Positions 55,162-64,000 of a stretch of 64,000 nt of DNA are shown one piece after another (positions within the stretch are counted from its first letter, which is position 1; each line of letters starts with the position of its first letter). The position numbers were made by a program, and so were the translations under genes. The notes below the pieces were generated by a model. That model saw only the letters and a list, made by a program, of their open reading frames with translations. It did no database searches and had not been told where the DNA came from. The stretch comes from Daedaleopsis sinensis (lineage: Eukaryota > Basidiomycota > Agaricomycetes > Polyporales > Polyporaceae). The stretch lies in assembly GCA_033807695.1 (NCBI GenBank), contig CM066301.1:2294001-2358000 (forward strand). Reading direction: 5' to 3'.

Positions 55162-56074
55162 GACCTTGAGGCCTTGAGGCTCCTCGGAGGTTTGACTTGT
55201 TATCTACGACTGTACTTTACGTCATTCTTGCAGCATTCCTCAGTAATCACACAGACAAACTTCTGCGATCCTTGTCATTTGCACCATCAAACCGCAGCCA
55301 ACAGTGCGGTCAACACTGGTGTAGCGCCGAGTATACATGGTTCGTGCAACTGCGCCGTCATTGCTGTTGAGTCTGAGTTCGTCGCAGCGTTGAAGTTGAG
55401 TACTTCTGCTGCGGACTTCGTAGGCCACAGTTCTGATGTGCCTCACCGTAAGCAGTGCTAACTCTGCAAGTTTAGTAAGTGATCCGTCTTCTTCGAGAGA
55501 GCACTGCATTGATTTGAATTTTTCCTCGGTCCTTGTAGTACCTCGGCGATGTGCACGTACCGGCTGCGGGACCCAAATGACGACTTCTTTGCCGGCACCA
55601 GCGTCGGTTCACTCCTATGTGCACTGTGCATGCATTCGCATCGCATGCTGCCCTCCGCAACCTGAACTTGCGAGGAGTCGACACTGCGATTGTGAATGAC
55701 AGGCGCCCATGCTTTGTACCATAAGCTCACAACCCAGCTGACGTTTCACTTGTGACATGATACGAACGATCATGCCAACATGACCGACCGAGGGCTCCAG
55801 TTGGTGCGTTGACATCGTATCTTGGCCGGTCACTGGCCTTGGGCGCAGCCGATGGGCTCCGCCAACACGGCCATGTCTCCTCAGGATTGTGCAAGGAAGA
55901 TGAATATAAGCATCCGCTGTACGAGTCGGAGGAGGTCACTCCAGTCTCCGCATACCACTTCCCGATCTCTACAATAATACTCTAACATCCGCTCCTAATA
56001 TAGGTTGGTTGTGAAGCGTTTCTCTGCCGATATGTTGCTCTAGCTTGACTTCTTCAGATATCTAGATCGTTCAG
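55162..56074. other. Intergenic 0.9 kb
   Basis: No exon chain seen. It marks the change from dense housekeeping genes to the sparse right end. Confidence 0.45.
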
Positions 56075-57113
56075 ATGTCGAGACAGACAGGACAACACGT
56101 CTCTCAGCCCTCCGCCGCAGGTTCCAACTACTCCGACTTTACCGGTCCGTCTTCCTCGTATCAGGCTGCCCCCACTCAAAGCTCCGTGGGCGCAGACGAG
56201 ATAGTGTGGACCCCGGAAGCGTGCCTTGCGGGGTATCAGAGAACCGATGAGCAATATTGGAGAGCACGGGGACTCACCATGCCGGTGGATCATTCCCGTG
56301 CGAGCGACGTTCCGCACCATATCGGCCCTTCACATTGGGCAAACCATCTGGCCAACGTGCGTTCATTGTACCACCACCATATGCTACTTGGCTGATGCTG
56401 TTGTTGCAGGGACAACAGTCGACGCTTCCATACCGCATATTGCCCCAACAGCCCTACGTCTCCAAACGCCGATTCCAAGAGAAGCCCCCCATCCTGTTTC
56501 GCACCACCGGTAGCAACTATGTCCGCCTTGTCGACGCTATGAATGGCAGCCAGACCGGGTTAGAAGGACCGGACGATGCAGTTTTCTCCGGGGATAACCT
56601 TAAGAGTCAGAAGCAGTCTATCCGCCTGGAAGTAAGTGGTTTCATTTCGCCCACATAGTCTGCGGTCCCTGAGCCTTCTCAGGTCCTCGGCTTCCAACCG
56701 CTTACAAACCAGGAGGGGCCCAACAACTTGGAAGTACGTACTTCCAGAGCACACCGTATGCCCACCGCTATTGCTAAAGATCCGAATTGTGACAGGTCAG
56801 CGGCTGCAAATCGTTTGAGAGACAGATCAACGTTCGGAACCCGGCCAACAACGCCCGTTCAATCACGAGAGCGAAACTGGCCGAGAAGTTGGCAAAGGAA
56901 ATCTATGAATTCATGCGGGTAAGCACTGAGTATCCGGATCCTTGAGAAACGTATCACGACCACTGTTCCTCCTTTCAGCGCAACAAAGGTCCATTCGGTG
57001 ATCCCTCCCTGGGTTTGGGACCTGGCGTCGAGGGTTTCGAACGCATCGTGTTGTTTGAGTTGCGCCATGTGTCGACGTCGAGCTGGCAGCCCGTACTCGG
57101 CGTCATGCCTTGA
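56075..57113 (+). CDS. Unrecognised family protein, copy 1
   Basis: Five exons: 56075-56356, 56410-56631, 56683-56733, 56796-56918, 56979-57113, 270 aa, all in phase. Landmarks: EKPPILFRTTGSNYVRLVDAM, FSGDNLKSQKQSIRLEVLGF, EVSGCKSFERQINVRN, SITRAKLAEKLAKEIYEFM, ERIVLFELRHVSTSSWQPVLGV. The Gln-Ile-Asn, Ile-Thr-x-Ala-Lys-Leu, Lys-Glu-Ile and Trp-Gln-Pro-x-Leu positions are shared with the copies at 59550 and 62411. No known domain recognised and no signal peptide. The N-terminal 90 residues are Ser/Gln-rich. Likely an intracellular, lineage-restricted basidiomycete protein. Confidence 0.8.
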
Positions 57114-58088
57114 GCCTCTGGTCACCGCACAGGTCGAAAAGTACGTCATTTCCTGTACAACACGGTAGTTGAACTTCACAATAGAGTAGTAGAAAGTCGT
57201 AATTTAGTACTAGACAGTGTGTAGTGTAATTGTTTGAACCGTAGTAACCTCTATAATGTATTTCTTGGTGTTGGCCGTAATTCTCCATTCTTGTAATATG
57301 CATGTTAGGACGTTGCTCAGTGCAAAAATATTTGGAACTTGAAGCGTGGACGAGTCTCATCAGTTGATCATACCATTTGGAAAGGTTTTAGTATGCGGCG
57401 GTGACCAGTGGTCAGTATATTGAGTTCTTCTGCTCCTTAGGAATGAGCGAGGACCGCCGACGGGTCGTTAGATAGCAGCCTGAGTAAATCACCCGGTGAG
57501 ATCGGTTTCAATGATTGAATTTGACTTGCTGAGTGGTTTACCGGCCTGACGTTTTGGCTATGTACCACACGCGAGTTGGCGCCCACGGGTTCGGAATGAT
57601 GACGCGTTGAATGCATCGGTCTCCTCCAAACATCGACCTACCCGGCCGATTCTTGCACTACACGTTTCACTCGCTCATCAACATCTCGTATGTCAACCAT
57701 CGCTAGCTATACGCTCTTTCAAGTTGTGTGAGCCGCTTGCAATTGTTAGCGTTGACCTAGCTGGCAGCTACAGGCGAGTGCATGAGAGTAGCGTACACGA
57801 GTATGTGATGAAGTAGGTGGGTTGTACTATTGACTATCGCACAGAAAAGTATACTGAACCTCACGTTTATCAAGGTGCACGTGGTAGGTGATGTAAAACA
57901 GAGGTGAGTCTCGATTTTGGTGTTTCGGCCCGACAGGAATCTCGACAATGGGAAATGAACATCGATGGCTTGTGAGCTGCCAGAGAAGAATCAGACTAGA
58001 AGCGAGAGGAACACCTATGTTCCCATCGAACTGAATGACGTGTACAAGACAGTATGCCGTACCTGCTCCGAGTCCCATCTCTTCTCAG
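57114..58088. other. Intergenic, no gene seen
   Basis: Short open frames only; an AT-rich patch at about 57160-57250. Confidence 0.4.
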
Positions 58089-58269
58089 AATATGTCCACG
58101 TTACGACTGTCAAGAGCCTCGCGAAGTGCGTCTTCCATTCGACGATGCAGAGCAATCTGGGTTTGTCAAGGTAAGATTCTGGTACGTTGCATTATTTACG
58201 GCTCACCCGTCTCGTAAACGACAGGCGCACCCCGCTCTCGTGTCTGTGGATGAGGATGGCTGGCTGTGA
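58089..58269 (+). pseudogene. Possible exon pair or gene remnant
   Basis: 58089-58170 and 58225-58269 join across a 54-nt GTAAGA...ACAG intron to read ICPRYDCQEPREVRLPFDD...GFVK then AHPALVSVDEDGWL and a stop. The sequence looks like protein, but no upstream exon or start codon fits. It may be the end of a decayed gene. Confidence 0.25.
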
Positions 58270-59549
58270 GGCTCATAGTCATCGACCGTGGAGCTGGAGC
58301 TTCATTTTCCGCACTATGGTCAATAATAACCCCTCTTGAAAGCGGATGGGTTCCCACACAGTCTCGCGTTCATCTCCTAGTTACTCAGGCTGTCCCGAAC
58401 TTTGCGATCTCGTGGCTCTCACCTGCGATAACAACCACGGATATATTGGACAGCGGCCCCGTGCTTGTCGAACCGCGTTCATGCGGTCTCAGCGTATCGA
58501 CCCAGGCGAACGGCATCAAATCGCAGAGCAACGGCAACAAAGACAATATCCTATCCGCCGCCAAAGCGGTGGGTTGCGGTTCTAAGAGGGCTTGCGCGAC
58601 CACAACGAGTCGATCATGTGTTTATAACGGGGAGCAAGCTCAATCGGCGAAGATGCAGACACGGTACGTGATAGTCATCCCTCCCATGGTGGCGCCTCCC
58701 TTACGGCTTGCTGATCTTCTCCCCGGTCCTGCTGGAATCACAGGGCTCACAGGGACAGATCTACATCATTTCCTCGCATGTGAGATATGAGATGACCGGT
58801 GGGTAGATTCCCCCGCTAGTCAGATCCAGCTCGACTATGGTGTCAAATTTTTCACCGCGCATTGTAGTCTCTAGACATGTATACGGCTCTTCTCGAGGAG
58901 ACGTCTCTGAACCACACAACACGAGGCTACAACAACCTCCGTTCGCTGGACTACCGCCCCATAGCATTTCTCGGGCGGCGTCGGGTCCGCTCTGCCCGTA
59001 CCCATTAATCCCATTGACCACCATGCGAACTCTCCAGCTGCTTCCTATGGGGAACGAAAGTGTTTCCTGCTCCACACCACGTACACATGATGTTGCTGGG
59101 AATGGCCGGCCTGAGTTGCTGCGCTGATGTCGCGGCTATGAGAAGCAATCGTATAAGCTGACGAATGGTGCGCGTATTCACCAGCGACTCGATTCCAAGG
59201 TAGAATTGCCCATGTGCCTGAGATTCGTGCACTGATTCAGCGCTCCGTCAGATCTTCGGTTGCGTCTACATATTCACCCTCCAAGCCAAACCAAACAGCG
59301 TGCTAGCGACAGCTACTTAAACAAGCATCTGTCAGGGTCAGTTGGACCGTCACTCGGGCGACCTTAGGAGGTCCCACGATCGTACGACTCCCATCCGCCT
59401 CCGGTCACTGTAAACTTGATCTTCCTCGTCTCGGTCTTATTAAGATACTACCGACACGACCGGGGTTGTAAAGGCAATCCCACTTGGTATAGTTCCTTTC
59501 ATCCTTGCGAAGATGCCCATTGACCGACCGTGTGTACAGCCGCGTAGCC
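58270..59549. other. Unresolved 1.3 kb
   Basis: Overlapping open frames on both strands (58266-58790 plus; 58761-59075 minus) without family signal. I could not decide whether any is coding. Confidence 0.3.
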
Positions 59550-60111
59550 ATGGACATGGAAGACTTGCCTCAAGAGCCCTATGGCACTTTCCCACCTCAG
59601 CACACTATTATCTTCACCACGGATGCTGGAGAGGGTGTCCGCCTCGGGGCAGCCTTGTACGGTACATTGCACGATCTCCACCACAAGGACGAGGACGCTT
59701 TCTCGCCGGAGATGAAAGTGAACGCGAAGATCGGCCTACGAATTCAGGTGCGACGCACTGGTCAGACAGTGACTCGATGGCGACAGAGTTGCCTCTAACA
59801 TCTACATAGGTTGTGGGCTATCCGGTGCATAACCGTCAGATCAATGCTCGACGCGCGAATATTGGATCCGACCCCATCACGCTTGCCAAGCTCTCGACTA
59901 AGATTGCGGAGGAAATGCAGAAGTACATGGTATGACCGTAACGTGCAGCTATGTCCATATGCGGCGCCTATTGATTCGTCGACAGGGGCAGAACGAACTC
60001 AAATTGAGAGGGCATACGCTCAACCTAGACAATATCGTCTTGAAGAAGTTACATCACGTCTCCCAAGGCTCCTGGCAGCCAGAACTCGCTGTCGTCGGAG
60101 TCCCGGCTTGA
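59550..60111 (+). CDS. Unrecognised family protein, copy 2 (short)
   Basis: Exons 59550-59747, 59810-59929, 59986-60111, 147 aa from the first in-frame ATG. HTIIFTTDAGEGVRLGAAL, KIGLRIQVVGYPVHNRQINARR, PITLAKLSTKIAEEMQKYM, LHHVSQGSWQPELAVVGV align with copies 1 and 3. The N-terminal 80-100 residues of the other copies are missing. The frame is open upstream of 59550 without ATG, so either an upstream exon was missed or this copy is 5' truncated. The 120-nt second exon has the same length as exon 4 of copy 3. Confidence 0.68.
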
Positions 60112-62410
60112 CCTCGGAGGGTTACGTGGGATCCGGTGGGTATCGCTGACTGGGACAAGTCGCTCAGCCGATGCCAGCTCCTGAATCAGTTTGTAGCTTG
60201 CGTCCAGTTTCTTGCTGTGGTCCGTTTGTTATGGTCTGTCCAGTGTCGCCGCTGACTTTGAAGTCGCTCGTACAAGAGAATCAGCCTTGTACAGTGACTT
60301 GAATTTCGGCGTCGGCGATGTATGTATGTATCGCGCCTGTTGTGATTGTTTGTTATGATGTTGTTCGTCCAACTGCCGTCTAGTATATCAACAGGATTCT
60401 TCGGCCTTCGGCTTCAAGTTCGGACTGAGAAGTTAGAACGACTGCCAATAACTTATAGTGGCGGCAGCGGAGCGCCCCGGGATTGTTTACTTTCTCTTCC
60501 AGTACCGGTTCAACGGTTTCACTTGGCCAGACCACGATACAGACCAACACAAGATCTGCATTTAGTAGGTTCGGATCAAAAGAGTCTTGGTATGAGACTA
60601 TCCATCTAACTCCATATTGGCCCAACATTAACCCCCGGAGGGACCGTCAACGTCGTCCCTCTAATCCATGCCCTCTCATCCTCCGCGCTGACATGACCCT
60701 CTTCGAGTGCCATTCGGAACTCCAATTGGAGTGGCACCATGACTGCTTTGAACGTCACTACTCATAGTAGTAGTTAGCGAGAGAAAGCGTGAGTATCATC
60801 GTCACCACCGTCGGACGAGGTTCGGATTGAACGCATTGGCGTGGTAGTATGGGGGAGTAGCCTAAGGAACGGACTCGAGCTGAGAGGATGCCTGCCACTC
60901 ACTAATCATCAGATCGGCTCGCTGGTGGTTTAATGCCACGGCGGTTCGTAATATTCTCCACAATACATGCACTCTCGCCGGGCCTTGAAGTAGGGGAGGC
61001 CCATCCGGCGCCGTAACCGAAACTTGGAATCGTCCGCAACTCGTGTCCGATCGTGAACGGTGAAAGGGCCCCAAAGTTTCCGCTATCCGGCCTGTTGCCA
61101 GGCGTTCCCCGTCCTTGCTAGTCGATGCCACCAGTGCCGCCGACTTCACCGTCAAGTCATTGGGTTATTTGATGTATTAGTCGTGTCGGGATAACTGGTA
61201 CGGGGGGTATCGACTCACTGGCGCGCCGGCTGTAGTCGTAGCTCGGGGGAGTACAAGCTATAGATGATGCAGAGAGTATTCACATTGGCAGGAAAGGCGT
61301 CAGTCATACCGTGACGGTCGGGCGACTCTGACTCATGTGTCCGGCGGCGTTCCACATTCCCACAGAACCGCCCTCTACACACAGAGACAATAGTGCTGCT
61401 ATCCGGATAGCCTACCACCAAGTATACACGGTGGTAGTTCATACGGATGACCAGCCACACCCAGCTATACAGATACCTCACAGGGGATTAACCTTCGACC
61501 GCAGCATTTCACGAGATAGAGAAAGAACACGACTCGGAGGCTCTTCGATATTCCGAATTTGTTTTGCAAGCGTGCCCGCTACCTCTGCACAACACGGACC
61601 CAGCAAGACTTCCCTGGCCAACGGTTCTGTTGATGTGCATGGCGCGACCGTTGCGCTGTCTCGCGGTGCTCCTGCCATGAGGTCAGCGGTCGTGTAACGG
61701 CGAAAGCCGCTGTTGACGGCGAAGTCGTGGACGTAAGAGAGGGCCGTGTCGTGTGGACGACTCCAGCTGTATATCTGGCTGGTTGGTTAAGGGAAGTTGT
61801 GGCTTATCCCCATGCGCAGCTGATGCAACAGAGTCGTCTTGGGTACCTACGGATATCTGTACAACCATCAACGTCGTATAGCTCTGCCAGGGGTTCTCTG
61901 CTCACCTGCTGCATAATGACTCCGGAGGGTATCCGGGCCCAGCAAGTCGCCCTCAACTGTACAAATTGGTTCATGCGTGTTAGACCTAGGAGCGTGTTCA
62001 ACTTTAGGTCCTAGGATCTGCTGAAGCTTAGAGGATAGTGTCCGACAGAGACAGCGAATATATTGACGAACCGGCAAATCGCCTTCTCCGTGCCAGGATA
62101 GCTGGTTTAGTGGGAATGGTGGTTAGTTGAGTGTTCTGCTATCTTGCAGGTGACTGGGTGCAGGGTAAAATCGCAACCATCCGGATAGAACATGTTGTCA
62201 TAACTCGCCGCGGCGCGCAGGTCGCCGGGATATCTTGCCGCGAGTAGCAGTGCGGGGCGGATGGCGCCGCGTACGGCGCACCGTCTAGATATCCTGCCGC
62301 GAACTGTGTGTGGCCTGTGTTGCCCTGCGTGTATAAGAGGGTCTGCAGTGGAACTGTGGACTGCACATTCACTTTCACATTCATCATCTCTACTCGTATT
62401 TCCACAACGC
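60112..62410. other. Intergenic 2.3 kb, unresolved
   Basis: Minus-strand frames at 60862-61155 and 61478-61678 have some protein character (FQVSVTAPDGPPLLQGPARV; EVLLGPCCAEVAGTLAKQI), but I could not link them into a gene. A TATA-like GTATAAG near 62330 precedes the next start. Confidence 0.35.
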
Positions 62411-63416
62411 GATGAGTTCAAACACCTGGGATGACTTCGAACAGGTGAGCTCCGAGACCTACGAGACATAGAGAGAGTACTCACTCGTAGACATATATGT
62501 AGAGCGACGATGTCCGGTTCAATCAAGTAGTCTCCATTTTTGACCGCGAACAGAATAGAGTCTGGGACAGGATGGAATATACAATGACCCATGGCCAACC
62601 ACAGCCACAGACTATCCCCTCCTCAACACTGCAGGAAGCGATGACATTGCCCAGCCAGACCGCCGGGGATTCGAGCCCGCTGGGCGGAGTACCAACAAGC
62701 CGACCGGGCCAGACGCACCAGTCAGTGGGTGCAACCGACGCGGGGAGAGCTGTGATGGCGAGGGAGGTGAGTACAATTCGCAATAATCGCTTCGTAGATT
62801 CATTCTCAGGTATCAATTGAAGACACATATACCCCCCGGTTGGGTCCTTGAGCCTCTTCCGTGCATGCCATACAGCGGACACGGTCGGCAGGTCACAGAG
62901 TTTGCCACGGTCATCCGATTCCAGCATGCCGACGGCTCGGAAGGTATTTCGCTCATGGATGCCTTTCGACGTGCTTGCTACGACCTGCCTGATGAAGATG
63001 CTCCTGCCTTCCCGCCCGATGTTGCTGCAAAGACATCTATTTGGATACATGTGAATATACACTCACGACCTTCGATATCGTTCTCGAAACTCACCGAAAT
63101 GTCAGGTTGTTGGCCACGAGGTCTATAGCAGGCAATTTATGGCTCGCAGGGCGACAAGCGTTGGAGAGCCTATCTCTCGGAAGGAATTAGCAAGAAAAAT
63201 CGCAGAAGAAATGCATAAATACCTGGTGTGTTTGTTAGCATGCGATCGTGTTTATTTTGTAGTTGACTTCATTATTCACAGGGGAAGATGCGCAAGCCGT
63301 TAACTTATCGAGGAGCCGAGATCAGGTTGGAGGATCTTTTTCTCTGCTCACTTTGCAGAGTTGCGAAGGGATCCTGGATGCCAATAATCCTAGTCCGTAC
63401 TAGATCACGCCGATGA
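62411..63416 (+). CDS. Unrecognised family protein, copy 3
   Basis: Five exons: 62411-62443, 62503-62766, 62823-63050, 63106-63225, 63282-63416, 259 aa. Exon 3 was started at 62823 because the two nearer acceptors break the frame. Landmarks: VTEFATVIRFQHADGSEGISLMDAF, TSIWIHVVGHEVYSRQFMARR, PISRKELARKIAEEMHKYL, RVAKGSWMPIILV. The last exon is 135 nt, as in copy 1. Trp-Gln-Pro of the other copies is Trp-Met-Pro here. A TATA-like element lies about 80 bp before the ATG. Function unknown. Confidence 0.75.
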
Positions 63417-64000
63417 GAGTCTAAAATCATGTAGTCGTATGCATTGCTTCGTGTACGATCCTTCAGTTCCGTCGTCCTGTTTCAGATATCGAGTCAATGA
63501 GGCTGAGGCGAGACTGCTTCCAGTTGATCGCAACCAGATCGCGCGCACGACCGGTCGCAGTTGATGAGGGGCCGGATTAGAATACTATATGTTCGAGTTA
63601 TCGGTTGTTAGCCTACCAGTCACAATGTACACAAACATTAACTCACGATCTCCGGTGACCACGAGTGCGCTCAGCTGAGGAATGAATCTCGTTGATTTTC
63701 ATTCATAACTGAGTAGGGTCAAGGAACTCACTGTGGGCTTGAGGAAGGCATGGGTGGGCGTTACGTGAATGTCCGGTTACACTGCAGGGGACGGCGGCAG
63801 GCAGCTAATCGCGTTACGGGGGGCAGGACATCTCGGGGCGTGTACTAGTCTATATATCTGGGGAAGACGCTCGCCAGTGGTAGTACAGCATGATGGTGAC
63901 ATTGCCAGTGCGTGTCTTCGCAGACCATCCTTGACAGATACGCTCCCACCTCCCTGTTCTGAAGCAGGTCAAGAGACCACAAGAGCGCGCCATGGCTGTT
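63417..64000. other. 3' flank and possible start of a further gene
   Basis: TATATAT at about 63852 followed by ATGATGG at 63891 and a GTGCGT donor could be the beginning of another gene that runs past the window. Not supportable from what is visible. Confidence 0.25.

Noticed and set aside
58266..59075. 174-codon plus-strand and 104-codon minus-strand frames
   Set aside because: They overlap at the ends, neither has motifs or splice partners; undecidable, so not called.
60862..61683. Minus-strand protein-like fragments that might be a decayed family copy
   Set aside because: The resemblance (VVGYP) to the right-end family is too short and the other landmarks are absent.

Overview
The window is nuclear DNA from a filamentous basidiomycete, most likely an agaricomycete and perhaps a polypore. 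The evidence is gene content and very short spliceosomal introns (about 50-60 nt, GT-AG, with CTNA-like branch sites). Every multi-exon model here was joined by hand so that splice sites, reading phase and protein similarity agree.

Left third (1-26,600). SIP5-like RING protein (minus). Three secreted double-psi beta-barrel (RlpA-like) proteins, two adjacent and the third cut off from them by a complete 6.7 kb Ty3/gypsy chromovirus (7,728-14,419) with identical 280 bp LTRs, a 5 bp target duplication and a self-priming site. Between the first two paralogs lies a hidden five-exon gene for the cytochrome bc1 assembly factor CBP4. A second bc1-related gene, FMP25 (mitochondrial RCC1-repeat protein), sits at 18.7-21.0 kb. 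Next come two divergent paralogous multi-pass membrane proteins flanking an unrelated small membrane protein.

Middle (26,600-55,200). A dense housekeeping block rich in chromatin and RNA functions: a small predicted N-myristoylated protein divergent from an RPD3-type histone deacetylase, a Pumilio/RRM RNA-binding protein (JSN1-like), a GDS1 winged-helix protein, linker histone H1, RNA polymerase III subunit RPC82, a large acidic protein, a degenerate AMP-binding protein and FACT subunit SPT16. The promoters of H1 and SPT16 share clustered ACGCGT (MluI cell-cycle box-like) sites and an identical 13-mer.

Right end (55,200-64,000). A gene-poor accessory stretch holding three dispersed copies of one unrecognised protein family with conserved exon layout (56,075; 59,550; 63,416), plus long stretches without a supportable gene.

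Most likely new biology: the right-end family, the membrane-protein pair, the DPBB trio with probable Kex2 propeptides, and the self-primed chromovirus with its unusual gag 5' end. No CRISPR arrays, tRNA or rRNA genes were recognised.
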